Shown here in pieces: positions 12,526-24,639 of a DNA stretch of 64,000 nucleotides. Source of the DNA: Ophiobolus disseminans (Eukaryota; Ascomycota; Dothideomycetes; Pleosporales; Phaeosphaeriaceae); assembly GCA_010093685.1 (NCBI GenBank), contig MU006216.1:2102487-2166486 (forward strand). The letters are read 5' to 3'. The notes beneath the pieces are model-generated. The model was not told the origin of the DNA. It saw only the letters and a list, made by a program, of their open reading frames with translations, and searched no databases. Positions within the stretch are counted from its first letter, which is position 1. The number at the start of each line of letters is the position of its first letter. The translations under genes and the position numbers were made by a program.

Positions 12526-13012
12526 ATGACAGCAACCCAAGTACGCCATCTCCAAGATATCACAATCCACTCTGAACGCACCCATACTCACACTGCCAGT
12601 GTCTCAAGCGGTCATGCGAGGCCCATATGCTCATCACCATCAAACTCGACCTCACATCACTTGACACATCAGTGTCGAGGAAACGATCGGAAAAGATGGA
12701 GAAACGAAGAGCAGAAGAGGAGGAGCAAGGGGCTCAGTTACGGTGGTGGCTTGATGAGGAGTATGACCGAGGGGCGTGGAATGCGTTGGTGGATGCGAGG
12801 GTGCGGTGAGGGGATTGGGGGGGTGGATGAGGGGTGTGGTGCACTTGTGTTGGGAAGCTTGACTTGTTGTGGTTTGAGTCGTACTGACTAATGGTTTTAG
12901 GCTGCGTGAGCTATGCTGGGAGATACATTATGAAGTGAATGATACTTGTGATGCGAGTGTGAAACACATCATGGTCCCTTCTATCCCACGTCTTACCTTC
13001 ATTGCAGTTTGA
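12526..13012 (+). CDS. Small hypothetical protein, three exons
   Basis: I do not recognise this gene. The best model joins 12526-12540, 12600-12805 and 12901-13012 into 110 residues. Introns are 59 bp (GTACGC to GCCAG) and 95 bp (GTGAGG, with TGACTAAT before TTTTAG). All phases fit, and the 15-bp first exon starts MTATQ. The middle is charged (KRSEKMEKRRAEEEEQ) and likely helical, then WWLDEEYDRGAWNALVD. The tail is mildly hydrophobic. No signal peptide or membrane segment is seen. The frame continuity over two introns with good branch sites is the main support; there is no similarity evidence. Confidence 0.45.
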
Positions 13013-13251
13013 GGTAACGTCAAATGTGATGACTTGAAATTCCTCTCGCTGGTCTAGCTTCTCTCAGGAATGGAAAAATGTAACGGTTTGGGCTCTGCCC
13101 AGACCTACTCTAGTACGAGTTGGGATAGCTCATGTACGGTCATGTATATAAGCGGATCTGCCCACCTCAGATAGTCAATTCAGCGCAGTCCTCCCCTCTC
13201 CACGCACCGTCACAAAAAAGCGTCTTCCGCTCTACTAATTCGAAGAGGAAG

Positions 13252-13413
13252 ATGTGGGACGCATACCCCAACGGTGATATTCTTGTGCTTGATGGTGATC
13301 CCGGGTGCTACTCAACAATGGATTACCGGCCTGATAAGTGGTGAGTTACATTGGTGTCAAGGTGCTCGTGTCGTTGTGGAATTGATGTTAGCCATGGGGG
13401 TATTCATGCATGA
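13252..13413 (+). CDS. Doubtful 36-residue ORF behind a TATA box
   Basis: An ATG lies 100 bp after TATATAAG (13145-13152). The frame runs MWDAYPNGDILVLDGDPG and reaches a strong donor GTGAGT at 13341. Joining to an acceptor at 13391 would give 36 residues. It may be the remnant of a longer gene. There is no family evidence. Confidence 0.2.
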
Positions 13414-13557
13414 GCTTCGAACATACTGCTATCACTCGCCGAGTAGACTCGTTTGCAATGATATTGCAAACAAAAAGCGGCTGCTAAAATCGTACCTTTA
13501 CCATCGATACCGCTAGCATATCTTTTGATCAAGCTTCCGGCCTGTTGAAAGAGGGCA

Positions 13558-13563
13558 TATAAG
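13558..13563 (+). promoter_or_regulatory. TATA box of decayed metalloprotease A
   Basis: TATAAG lies 73 bp before the former start codon at 13631. The homologous copy B has TATATAAG with its ATG at about the same distance. Confidence 0.5.
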
Positions 13564-13630
13564 TCCCACAAGATCTTTAATCCAACTCTCTCCACACCTC
13601 CCCTCTTCCGACTACAAATTTGAATGCATT

Positions 13631-14977
13631 ATGCATGCTACCAATATCACACTACTGCTCACCCTATTCGTGGCTTGCATCCACGCATGCATCCCCCCTC
13701 TCAACGACTTCCGGTATCTCGAGAACGCTAACGTTGCTCGAGGAGCTCGTGGGCCAGTACGATAGCAACGTGCAAACAGGATGGGCACACGTTCTGAACG
13801 GCAAGAATCCAGTCGAACACTGGCCGAAAGGCCCTGATGGTACAGTGCACATCGATTATTGCTTCTGGGACCACGATACCAAGGTAGCTAGGCACGCCGT
13901 TACCGTCTCAGCATGTCGCAGACTAATATAAGCCTTTCTTCCTTCTAGACGAAACTCCGGGATCATATGATACGCGGCTGGCAGCTTTGGCGCGATGCAA
14001 TTGGCAACGCGGGTCCTGGCTGGCAGCACCGCATGCTGGTTTCTCGGAATACAAAGTGCTTGGTCAAGCACCTTTCTGCTTCGTCAATGACGATACAGAT
14101 CAGTGTACGCGTTTCCAACGACAAACTGGGTATGTTGCAATTGCTGACTCTTATGACAATCACAGGGAGTCCACAGGTTTCCAAGGAGACTGTCGTGGTT
14201 GGAATGTCCTCCGGAGGTTCGTGGGCGACTCTGGGCTATAGGCCGTTGTCTTGATAACTATTATACCCAACGATTTTGATTTCTTCAACCTGACGTCATG
14301 ACACAGGGATATACGGGCTAGCCGTAACCAGATGATGTTGAGTATAGCTGATTCCGCGAAGGACATTGCAGCGACCATCACAGCGCATGAGATGGGCCAT
14401 ATTATGGGCTTAGAGCATGAGCACCAGAGGAAAGATCGTAGGTAGAATTCCGAAGCGATGGCGCTCGTAAAATTGACACATGCCATAGGAGACAAGTTTA
14501 TTCACTTCGAGTGCTCGAACCTACACGGCTACGACGAAGCTAAGAAACTCTGCGACGAGAGAAAAACGATATCTATCGAATATCTCTGCACGTCAGCTAT
14601 CTTGGGCCAGACAGAGCCCTATAAATCGACGGGATTCGTTGGTTTCAGCTAATCGACTAGCGAACTGTGGGAATGGGAGCACAAGAACAAGAACGGCGAC
14701 TACCTAGGTATGATGGCTGAAATTATTCTTACACCGTTACGGCCGATCCTGAGTATTACGACATTGACTCCATCATGCACTACAGCAGCGGCCAGAGCTG
14801 GAACAACAAAAAGGGCTGGTCGGTTCGTGGTGTTCCAATCGTAAAGTGGAAGAAAGGCAGCAAGGACTTCACACCACCGAAAGAAGTGACTGATGAGAAT
14901 GCCGAGATATCCCGGATTGGAATGGAAAGCGGCCGACAGAGAAAGATGCTGCGATCGTCAAGGCTTTGTACCCTTGA
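13631..14977 (+). pseudogene. Decayed astacin-like zinc metalloprotease, copy A
   Basis: A secreted zinc endopeptidase relic. It begins with a signal peptide (hydrophobic TLLLTLFVACIHACIP). It keeps the metzincin zinc site HEMGHIMGLEHEHQR at about 14380-14424 and an astacin-type Met-turn SIMHYSS near 14770. Probable old introns are 13884-13948, one ending in ACACAG before GGATATACGG, and one starting GTAGGT after the zinc site whose removal gives KDRDKFIHFEC, aligning with DRDTYVNFDC of copy B. Lesions are a frameshift near 13730, another near 14030, TAA at 14650-14652, and a frameshift near 14905 before the shared ending KDAAIVKALYP. The active site is intact, but the chain cannot be made whole. 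Similar in order and motifs to 36582-37662; the two are diverged paralogues. Confidence 0.8.
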
Positions 14978-15959
14978 TCGGAAGGATAGTGGAGCGCATT
15001 CATCGTACGCGATGGTGGACAGATCGCGAGGAACTTGTATAGATGAGATCTTATGAACATGGAATCTGGAGATCTAAATATGAGTATTAGAGGCTGAGTA
15101 ATTGATATATGTATTATCCTGGAATTAGTCAAAGTGTGGTTGTCAGCACAAGTTCTATACACTCGCGACATAGTGCTACTCCGCGGCTAATCATCTACCG
15201 GTAAACGATGCTACGCGAAGGCTTGAGAATACTCACAGCAACTTCTCGGTGTGATTGCTTGCTGAGGTAGACGATCGCGGAAGAGTTCCAGTCCCTGAAC
15301 ATGAGCGATCCCACAAGGTGCACGAGTCATTTATGCCAACATAGATTGTATCAGCTCGCTGTTGTACTTGCGCATTCGACGCAACGCTGCGTTCACTACG
15401 CCTCCGCTGCAAAGTGCTTTCGAGCTCGACCCGTCGGTTTGGTCGTCCGCAGGACGCGAGGTGGCCGATGTGAAGCATCACGAATGCATACAAATAAGAA
15501 AGATGAGTTGAAGCACGACTGTGAACACGATGGCTATTGGGATGACCTCTGATGAAGGACGCTTCAATGAATTTGTTGTTAGTGGGCGGCCTCAAGCTGG
15601 CCCCTGCCTAGTTTCTGACCTAGTCTGCGAGCGGCGGCTAGCGTAACGGTGATTTGCGGTCAACTCCAGAGTCCCTTCGTCTTCTGTCGTCAGAAAGAGA
15701 TGGATCATTGTGATTGAAGATATCGATGTGCAAGCACTGAATGAACTCAAATACGGTCGAGACACATAAGTATTCAATGTTGCAGCTCTACATGTGTCTA
15801 GATACTCTACGACCGTGGCTTTGTATATGTAATTTCAACAGCTTGTGATGTCCTCATCACAATACTACCTTGATTTAGCGGCCTTTCACTACCGATGGCC
15901 ATGCAATATGTACCTTCCCTGCAGCTATAGCATAGCCACGTGCTCCCATGACCGCAAAT
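14978..15959. other. Intergenic, no gene recognised
   Basis: 982 bp between the decayed protease and the 3' end of the C2 gene. No ORF with family features, RNA gene or repeat is apparent. Confidence 0.4.
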
Positions 15960-17562
15960 TTACTCGGCGAGTTGAATGCCACGGACGGAGATGCGCGCTC
16001 GCACCGAAGCACCAGAGCCAACGTCGAAACTGTTCTCCAGAATCATATCTGGCGCTCCAAGTACGTCCTGGAAGGACACCGCAGCACTTCCAGTCTCGTT
16101 CGTCTTGTTCAACAACGAGATGGTGAAGTTTCCTGGGTTGGCAATCATGTCTGCAGTCATCAGGATCTGGAAGGCCTGGTCAAACGAAGGATTGAAGATA
16201 TCGGTGCCCGGTGTATACGTCTTCGCAGCGGTCTGGAAGCTCTTGTCGCCCCATGCCACCTTGACACTGGGGTTGAGTTCATCACGCTGGCCGGAAAGAC
16301 CGAGCGCGCTGGCCACCAAAATGGTGGCAAGTCCGCAGATCTCAGCTGTGCCCTGACCTCCGCTGTTCTGTGCAGATAGCGTGTTTGCATCGGCTACTAG
16401 GTTGTAGAACTTTGCGTGGATTATCAGCTTGGCATCGGTGATTTCTCCCTTATGGGTGAGGTTGACTTCGTGGGTGCCACCGTTCAACAGAACGTCTTTG
16501 ATGGTAGTATAACCCACACCAATGTCGTCACTGCCCGCCAGATCGTCATCTTGGATGTCCACTGCGATCTGCTGCTCGTAGTCGGTCACGAGGAAGTCAT
16601 GCGTCTCGTTCCATACTGGATCGTGATCGTTCTTTTGGACTGAGGTCCGCCATTCCCCCTCCGCGCCAACATTGACCTTGACATAGCAGTCAGGCACATC
16701 TTTTACGACCTTAGCTATTAGTCTGGAAACTCCGCTCTTCTTCTTCGGCGCGGTTATGCCGATTGCTTTCTCAACTGTGAGACGAACGATGCCATGGTGG
16801 GGGTGGTACGTCTTGAAGTAGTCGACGTTGGGATCCATCTTGACGAGGAAGCGGTTGGGCAGAACGGCCATGCCTGAGATGATGCCAAGGATGGTATTGC
16901 GCACGGTTTTCTCGATCAAGAAGCAGTCGGCAATGTTAGCAGCATCGGTAAAGTCGAGCTTGAGATTTGGCGGGTTGAGGAACGCGACCTGAGCAGCTCC
17001 GATCTTAACTTGAGGTTAGCACGTGGGAGCCAACAGCATAACAGTGAAAGAAGGGATGTGCGTACTAGGGGAATGACGTTTGTAAGGGGGCAAAGCAGAA
17101 TGCTTAGTCGTCCCTTGAGGTGAGCCTTTTCGATGCCCTATTTTGTGTTGTTAGATCAGTAACGAACCGAAGAGGGAAGAATATACAATTTTAGGAACAC
17201 GGGCTCCATCTAGCTCGATATCGCAAACACTCTCCCATTGGAGATCCATGTCTAGTTTGATACCATCGTTTGGGGTCTTGTGAACATCCACGTTCGAGAA
17301 TCGAGCAGGAACATGACCAAGATCAAGTTTGACGAAACGCAAGTTGGCAAGGGGACCTGGGAGTGTCGAGGCGAGGATAGGCTCGACGGTGTCCTTCGCA
17401 ATCTGGGCTGCGGCCACGCAGATATTCGGCCATAGCTGCTCGACGATATCGTTGAGGAAACCTGTTCATGGACGTCAGCTATGGTTTACTTCAGGATAGG
17501 AATAGCTGACCTGCTGGCTCGGCGCCGCCGGAGGCAGTCAGGGTGTCTTGGAGCGATGTCAT
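15960..17562 (-). CDS. SMP-like/C2-domain protein, tricalbin or synaptotagmin type
   Basis: Probable lipid-binding membrane-contact protein of 480 residues. Exons join as 17562-17511, 17461-17187, 17137-17066 and 17003-15960, all with GT-AG introns of about 49-62 bp. The N-terminal half resembles an SMP lipid-transfer domain: FLNDIVEQLWPNICVAAAQI, then FVKLDLGHVPARFSNVDVHK, later NRFLVKMD. Two C2-like beta domains follow. The first has GIVRLTVEKAIGI, PDCYVKVNVG, DPVWNETHDFLV and DIQDDDLAGSDDIG, with the aspartates expected for calcium and phospholipid binding. The second (DELNPSVKVAWGDKSFQTAA, NPSFDQAFQIL) is more degenerate. No membrane anchor is seen, unlike full tricalbins, so it may be soluble or peripheral. 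Confidence 0.82.
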
Positions 17563-18805
17563 GGCAGAGCGGGGTTGATGGATGAATGGTCTGGGCAACA
17601 CGAGTTGACGAGAGTCTTAGCAAATAGATTTATAGTTGCATTAGGTCTGGAAAATGTAAAGGAAGATATTTAGGAATACATGAATTCAATAACCGGTTTT
17701 CTTGTTTGCAAGCTCCCGTGAACACGTACAAACGGACGGCCTTGGCGCATGATACAGGCGGGGTTTGACGTCATGACAGCGAGTCAATTCTGCTCACGGT
17801 TCGCTATGGCCCAGTGCAAGCAAACAAATGAGTCTCAGCTGAAGCAGTCATTGCGCCAGTGCATGATGTGTGGAGAAGCGGAGATGTGATGTCAGGGGCT
17901 TATCTTGATAGGGTGTTAGCGCTGTGCTTGGCGTGCGGCTCTACCCTTCCTTGTCCGCCTCTCAAGGTGTCTGCTTTTCTCAACCCTCGCGCCAAGCGAC
18001 CACGGCGCCTGCAACTTCGTTCTTTCTTTCTTACACGGTGTCGAATTGCGAAGTCACTCTCATTATGACATTAATTGTGACGACGAACAGCGATGTCGCG
18101 ACAAAAGCCATGATTGTAGGCCGACACGCGTCTCGAATCCATCGTCCAGGCGAAACTAACTGACAACAACAGATCTGACTCATTCTATATCTCTATGTAA
18201 CACTGAAGCTACAGCGCTATCGCCGTAGGCTATGTGATCTGGTCGAAGTTCCATATTTTCGCGATCAAACGGGCATATCGCACTCGTCGTCCCCGGACTT
18301 CGTTTGTGGGTCCAGCAGCCGGAATCATTCCTCCATCTCAGGATGTGTGGTTGCTCGACAAAGGCAATGCCCCAAATTAACGTTGACCATATCCGAAGAT
18401 TATCAGTTGCTTTGCGACTGTGGGTTCCAGGGGACTGTTGACGATGAGCCTATCTGGCGTCCATACCCTGCTGCTGCACCCTCCTTATTCCCGCTCTTTG
18501 AGCGGTTGAGTATCGATGGGAGCACGGCGCTCTGTGGGATGGAGGTTTCGTTTCAGCTCATACACCGTTTGTTGTTTGTGTTGTTACATATTTTACCAAC
18601 ACTCGTTTTCGATGTTGTGCATGTACTGCGATTGATTGGGGCGTGAACTGCCGAACCAACACGAAGCCGTCCCATTCCCGCGTGCGCTCACGTTATCTGC
18701 AGATCTTACCTAGATCAATCTTCTAGGCAACGCTTACATTGAGCAGGCAACCACAAGCTATAGGAGCATATTCAACGCAGCGCATACCAATGAGACATCG
18801 CAAAC
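17563..18805. other. Divergent intergenic region
   Basis: 1.24 kb between the C2 and WD40 gene starts. An open stretch at 18347-18646 (+) ends in a hydrophobic segment (RLLFVLLHILPTLVFDVV), but I cannot connect it to a start or splice sites, so it is not called. Confidence 0.35.
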
Positions 18806-20508
18806 ATGCCCTCTTTCACTCGTAAAGACTTCTTAGACGCGTACACGTTTCCACTGAGCCCTGTCCACGATTTCGAGCTCGATGGAGTTCCAGCGGCATT
18901 TGCCTCCGGCCATCCAAGAGCATGGGCCAGCTGGAGCGAGGCCATTGACTTCGGCAAAGAAGTAAAATCGGAAGTCAGACGCGCATATGCCAGCTTCCAA
19001 ACCGCCTTGAGTCCCGATCAGAAGCTATTAGCGATTAGCTTGAACCGTGAGCAGATTCTGATATACGATGTCGCTACAAAGGAATTACGCGCAACTCTCG
19101 AAGGTGCAGGCCAGGTCGTTTTCAAGCCCGCACAAGGGCCCGAAAAGCCGGGCTATACTCTGTTGAGCGGCATTTCATATGATGGGGACCGAAACAAGCT
19201 GTAGGTGCTTGTGCATAGATTCTGTTAAGGCAACTGCTGACATGTTTCTGTGACTTTCGCAGCATTCTTTGGGACTTGGATCAACATGGACGCATCCTCG
19301 ACGAAGAAGAGCCGATCGATGCCACCGCCTTCGCGACGAAAGCCATCGACTCGATTCTCCCAGACTTGATGACGAACCACGAGTGGACGAAGGACTTCGC
19401 GAAAGCCTCAAACCTTCAAGCAGACTTTGCGAAGGCTCTCCGTCAAGCGGCTGCAGACCATCGTCGAAGGCACCATACCATTCTGAGCAACGCACGAGTA
19501 GGGGGCTTCGGCTCCTCGACATTCAGCAGCGATGGGAAATTGCTCATCTATCACAGCACGAACAGCTCCACCCAACGAAGCATGCGCGCAGCTGAAGAGC
19601 TTCCACAAGTCGTCGTTTACGACATCGAGATGAACAAAGAGGTGTATCGCTTAGCTGGGCACACAGATGCTATCATGTGGTCCGCCATGAGTCCAGACGA
19701 TCAACATATTGCGTCTGTTGCCTGGGACGGAACTATGCGCATGTATTCTGCCGTGACTGGCACTCTAGAGTGGGCTACGGAGAACTCAGGAGGCCAAAGC
19801 TGGGCAGGAGCTTTCACGCCGGACTCTCAGCACATTGTCTGGAGCTCTAAGGGAGGCCGGACCATTCAAGTTCACCTTGTTGCGGATGGCCACAGGGTGT
19901 CTACTTTTCAAGGTGAACTAGATGATTGGTGCCGGAACCTTGAATGGCATCCTGCAGGCGAATCGCTGGCTTTGTGTGCTGGCAGACATGTTTTCGTCTG
20001 GCATCCATTCGAGGGTCCGGACGGACGCATCGCACAGCACTTTCTGCTTGATGACAGCAAAGACTGGTTTGGCATGGGGTCGGTCCACGGTGTCAGCTGG
20101 ATGGAAAATGGCAGAGCATTGTGTCTTCAGTTCTCTGACGGCACGAAGCTTGCGTACGATACACTGACTAACGCAAAAGAGGTCTTCGCGCGGCCGCAAG
20201 GAGTGGACACCGCATGGGTTGGGAACGGTTTCTATGGTGTGCTAAGAACCGGCGACGAGCCCGACTTTTACATCAGCGTCGATGGCGATGGCAAAGTTAG
20301 GTACTGGCGCACCAGTGTTGCCGCCTTTCCTTCTTGGTGGGAGAAGGAGAAAGCTGAGCAGAAAAGCGATGTGCCTCCAGAGAAGCCATATCCGGAAACC
20401 GGCAAATACGTTAAGATCACAAGAATCCCACGCATGGAAGCGTCCCAGAAGGGCAATGAGCGCGATGCATGGGCAGAGAAGGGAGCCCACCTTTGGACTG
20501 CCGAGTAG
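18806..20508 (+). CDS. WD40-repeat protein of unknown role
   Basis: 546 residues in two exons, 18806-19200 and 19263-20508, with a 62-bp intron (GTAGGT, TTTCGCAG) that interrupts a WD unit and joins KL to ILWDLDQ in frame. Several WD-like blades are visible: LSPDQKLLAISLNREQILIY, then LAGHTDAIMWSAMSPDDQHI with WDGTMRMY, then FTPDSQHIVWSS, and LEWHPAGESLALCAGRHVFV. This predicts a seven-bladed propeller. A charged insert at residues 150-220 separates the first blade from the rest. The tail is Lys/Glu-rich. No catalytic motif is present, so it is probably a scaffold. Confidence 0.8.
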
Positions 20509-21437
20509 GTAGTTCAGTCAACGAGTTGTGTACCGATGATGTGGTTCATGCTGCTTCACTATGGACCTCCCCTCAACTTGCCATGATCCCAGAAGCTTGG
20601 TAACATCAAACATAATGTGTGCACCATCTTCAGCTGCCCAGTCTCTCGGTACGCCAGTACTTTTCATGGGTGCAGCGCCGTGCATGCCTAGTTTCCCTGC
20701 ATTGGAGCCGAGTCTTGGACCCTATCACGATCTCTCGGCAGGTTCAACATACATCCTTCAAACTATAACCCCAAGTATCTTTACCGTTCGTTCATCATGC
20801 CCACTGAGAGCAAGTCGTGCTTCCACAAAGCGGGATATCACATCTATGCAATCTGGATGACGCAATTCATACACTCTACATGTCCTCAACGACGGAAAGT
20901 TCGGAAATGCGGTATTACTGTTGACCCACGCAGATGAGTTACTTTCAAGCTGGCTAATGGCGTTGCGGACCGGGCAACCGACTCCGCGCTTCCTTGTTGC
21001 CCGTTCAGGCTGAACCCCACACCGCCTTTCGCTTAGCCCCACGCTCTGCGGCTTATTGTCCTTCAAGCCGTATATGATCTCTTAGGCACACATGACTTCT
21101 GCTTGAAAATCGCTCGTTTCATAATTCTCCTCTGATCTGAACGCCCGTCGTTCTGATTTCTGGATGGAAAGCAGCTCGCTTTTCCTCACGTCCCTTACAC
21201 GTCTCATTTGACCACCTTCATTTCCCCCACGAGCTTACACTTCGTCTCTCGATAATTGCTTTTGGCTTTGACGTTGAGAATTTGCGGGGTGTAAATCTAC
21301 ATTGAAAAGCCCAGTCTGATTACAACGGCTCACATCACCTTTGTATCAACAAGCACAGGAAGCTTTCGTCTCCAATACCATATTGGCCGTCACGCCTTTG
21401 CGCAATCAACAATTTTTTTTCGATATACCAGGTCAGC
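20509..21437. other. Intergenic, upstream of the GH94 gene
   Basis: 929 bp holding the promoter and probably a long 5' leader of the phosphorylase, with a pyrimidine-rich stretch (TTTTTTTTTCG) just before the start. No gene is recognised. Confidence 0.4.
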
Positions 21438-23849
21438 ATGGGTACTCAAGATACTTCTTTAGGGTCGAAGCCCGCTATAGTTCGACCCACAGAGAACGGC
21501 GAGCGATATGAGCTCACCAACCCTACCGCAATGCCCAAGGCAGGAGCATTCTTGTGGAATACACGGATGATGATTCAAATCACATGCCGAGGATACGCCA
21601 CTGCATCATTCATGCAGCCAGAACCAGCAAAGTACGCATACGCACCTACCCTCGAAGCAAAGACTTTCATGCAACCAGAGCAGAATTACTATGCTCATCA
21701 TCCTGGTCGATTCGTATACGTGAAAGACGAAGAGACGAATGAACTCTTTTCGGCACCTTACGAGCCCGTGAGAGCTAAACTTGACCGATTTGAGTTCTCC
21801 GCGGGAAAGAACGACATTAAGTGGACGGTTGAGAAGCTTGGTGTTCGTGTTGAGATGGGCTTCTCTCTACCTCTGCATGATGTTGCCGAACTATGGAGTA
21901 TCAGTGTCACCAACTTGACGGACCGCAAACGCAAACTCAGCATTTATCCATATTTTCCCATTGGATACATGTCGTGGATGAATCAGGAGGCGGAATGGAA
22001 CGAGAAAGTGGGCGGCATTGTCGGTAGCTCCATCACACCGTATCAAAAAGCAGAGGACTATCCAAAAATGAAGTATTTGAAGGATAAGACGTACTTTCTC
22101 TGCGAGACAACACCAGTCGCTTGGGAGGCCAGGCAAAAGCGATTCGAAGGCGAGGGTGGACTGCACAATCCTTCAGCGATACAGGAACCACAATTGACTA
22201 ACAGCGACGCTCGCTACGAAACACCGACAGCGGCTGTACAATACTGTGCTGATCTCAAACCGAACGAGAGCAAGGAGTACCGATTTCTGTTTGGCCCGGC
22301 CTACGATGAAGCAGAGATCCTCGACATGCGCAAGAAATATCTGAGCCAAGCAGCATTTACCCAGGCCGCGAAGGAGTACGAATCCTATATTCAGCGCGGC
22401 AAAGGCTGCCTGGAGATTGATACACCAGACAAGGAACTGAACAACATGATCAACAACTGGTTACCTCGGCAGTTGTACTATCACGGTGACGTAAATCGTC
22501 TTACTACCGATCCTCAGACAAGAAACTATCTTCAAGACAATATGGGCATGAGCTTTATCAGGCCTGAAGTCTGTCGCAAAGCTATCTTGACGTCAGTCAG
22601 CCAACAGGAAAGGAATGGCTCGATGCCGGATGGCATTCTTCTAGCGGAAGGAGCAGTGCTGAAGTACATCAACCAAATCCCACATACTGACCATTGTGTT
22701 TGGCTCCCCATAGCTTTGGACATCTATCTGAGCGAAACCGGCGACTACGCTTTCCTGGATGAAACGGTGGCGAGTATGTATGGCGACTCATACACCGTTT
22801 TCGAACGATTCAGCCGTGCAATGGATTGGCTACTCTCGACTAATGCTCGCGACGAGCGCGGCTTGAGTTACATTGCTCAAGGTGACTGGTGCGACCCCAT
22901 GAATATGGTTGGCCCGAAAGGCGTTGGTGTGTCGGGCTGGCTTACTGTCGCGACCGCGTACGCCGTCAAACTCTGGGCGGATATTTGCGAAGCGAGCGGC
23001 AAGACCATCATCGCTAGCAATTACCGTTCTGGCGCGGACGCCGTCAATGCATCGGCCAATGAGCATCTGTGGGACGGCGAGTGGTATTCTCGTGGTATCA
23101 CTGACGATGGCGTTAAATTTGGCATCAAAGACGACAAAGAGGGTCGCATCTGGCTGAACCCGCAGACGTGGAGTATTCTTGGAGGCGCAGCCTCGTCAGA
23201 CAAAATTGAGAAGATGCTGCCGCAAGTGGATGAGCAGCTTACGACGCCATACGGTGTTGTGATGTTTGCGCCGCCGTATACAGCCATGCGCGAAGATGTG
23301 GGGCGCGTGACGCAGAAGTATCCGGGTCAGGGCGAGAACGGTTCGATTTACAACCATGCTGCAGCATTTTACGCATGGGCGCTATACGGCATCGATGAAG
23401 CCGACCGTGCATACTCAACGCTGCGTAAGATGATTCCAGGCCCGGACGAAAAGGATCTGTTGCAGCGCGGTCAATTGCCGATCTTCATTCCGAACTACTA
23501 TCGCGGAGGGTACGGATTCAAGAACCTCGATCGTACAGCAGGCCGCTCAAGTCAACTGTTCAACACCGGAACGGTCTCGTGGGTGTACAGGTGTTTCATC
23601 GAGGGGCTGTGTGGCCTTCGAGGCGTTAGAGAGGGGCTGAAGGTCGACCCGAAGATGCCGAGTCAGTGGGAAGACATGAAGGTAATGAGGCTGTTCAGAG
23701 GCGCGACGTTCAAGGTTGAGATCCAGCGGACAGAGGTCAAAAACGTGGAAGTTACGGTCGACGGTGCCAAAATTGATGGCAACATCATCAGAGACGTTGA
23801 GGAGGGGAGGACGTACAAAGTCGCAGTTCAGGTGCCAAAAGCAAACTGA
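21438..23849 (+). CDS. GH94 glycoside phosphorylase, probable cellobionic acid phosphorylase
   Basis: Intronless, 803 residues. GH94 enzymes split a beta-glucoside with inorganic phosphate to give glucose 1-phosphate. The N-terminal beta-sandwich (residues 1-290) is followed by an alpha/alpha-barrel. Landmarks are NYLQDNMGMSFIRPE, the IPHTDHCVWLPIALDIYL segment, and QGDWCDPMNMVG near residue 482, where the Asp after GDWC takes the place of the acid catalyst in the usual GDWND of cellobiose phosphorylases. From memory, the best match is the fungal and Xanthomonas cellobionic acid phosphorylase (Neurospora NdvB), which works inside the cell on oxidised cellulose fragments made by LPMO and cellobiose dehydrogenase. 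No signal peptide is present, which agrees. The missing introns and mainly bacterial family spread suggest ancient transfer, but that is inference. Confidence 0.85.
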   Translation: MGTQDTSLGSKPAIVRPTENGERYELTNPTAMPKAGAFLWNTRMMIQITCRGYATASFMQPEPAKYAYAPTLEAKTFMQPEQNYYAHHPGRFVYVKDEETNELFSAPYEPVRAKLDRFEFSAGKNDIKWTVEKLGVRVEMGFSLPLHDVAELWSISVTNLTDRKRKLSIYPYFPIGYMSWMNQEAEWNEKVGGIVGSSITPYQKAEDYPKMKYLKDKTYFLCETTPVAWEARQKRFEGEGGLHNPSAIQEPQLTNSDARYETPTAAVQYCADLKPNESKEYRFLFGPAYDEAEILDMRKKYLSQAAFTQAAKEYESYIQRGKGCLEIDTPDKELNNMINNWLPRQLYYHGDVNRLTTDPQTRNYLQDNMGMSFIRPEVCRKAILTSVSQQERNGSMPDGILLAEGAVLKYINQIPHTDHCVWLPIALDIYLSETGDYAFLDETVASMYGDSYTVFERFSRAMDWLLSTNARDERGLSYIAQGDWCDPMNMVGPKGVGVSGWLTVATAYAVKLWADICEASGKTIIASNYRSGADAVNASANEHLWDGEWYSRGITDDGVKFGIKDDKEGRIWLNPQTWSILGGAASSDKIEKMLPQVDEQLTTPYGVVMFAPPYTAMREDVGRVTQKYPGQGENGSIYNHAAAFYAWALYGIDEADRAYSTLRKMIPGPDEKDLLQRGQLPIFIPNYYRGGYGFKNLDRTAGRSSQLFNTGTVSWVYRCFIEGLCGLRGVREGLKVDPKMPSQWEDMKVMRLFRGATFKVEIQRTEVKNVEVTVDGAKIDGNIIRDVEEGRTYKVAVQVPKAN

Positions 23850-24639
23850 TAAGATTCTGCATACCCAGATAATTGCGCTAAAATGGATTTCTGGTGCGGC
23901 ACGTGACAAAACACACCTTGAATCTTAATAAGCGGCATGCCGTAGTAAAAGGTTTGCTGGTCCACCATAATATTTCACTGTATGAATTCTCGATGTATGC
24001 AGTTTAGTTGGTGAGATGCGCCTACTCATGCATGGACAGGTGTCATGGATGTCATGGGTGGCACCAAAGGCAGTCGCGCCAAAATAGCGTATGATTACAT
24101 CATCGGTGGTCTGATGCTCACCCACTTGTAATCTTTCGATCTCAACCTCGGATCGCACACTTTCGGGACATACCTTACTCTGTTAGCTAGGCAACTCAAC
24201 GGTCTGCGAAACAGTAGCTTTTCATAGTAGACCATTGCGCGATGCTGTGATACTTGGGTCTACTTTACCCCTCAGCGTACGACATGTCGTGGCATGTCAT
24301 GAATCTGTACGATTTGTTATAACATGCTGTGCAGTTTACAATGCAGAGACTGGAATGAGGGGTTAATTCATCCTCGGGGCCTGCTGTCTAGGCCTTTCCT
24401 TATACCGGTCTTAGCAGAAGAGGGAAGGGTTCAAAGCAGAGATCTGATCCTAATTCAAATCACAACACCACAATCAGCAAGTCAGCATAGTGAAAGTATG
24501 ATACGCTCCTTCTAACAGATCACTAGTACCTACTTTGACTTTTCATTCAATAAACACTTTTCCAGAGAAAGACGCGAGTGTCGTTCCGCCACCCTCAGAT
24601 GAACCATTCTTACAAAATTTACCTGATGTATTACCGATG
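23850..24639. other. Intergenic, no gene recognised
   Basis: 790 bp between the phosphorylase stop and the first plausible start of the ankyrin/CorA relic. Nothing distinctive is seen. Confidence 0.35.

Larger units (their letters stand above)
13013..13630. other. Intergenic with two TATA boxes
   Basis: 618 bp that hold TATATAAG at 13145-13152 and a second TATA box at 13558-13563. A doubtful mini-gene is listed separately; otherwise nothing is recognised. Confidence 0.4.

Noticed and set aside
18347..18646. 99-codon frame ending in a hydrophobic helix
   Set aside because: No credible promoter, ATG context or family resemblance; could be chance.
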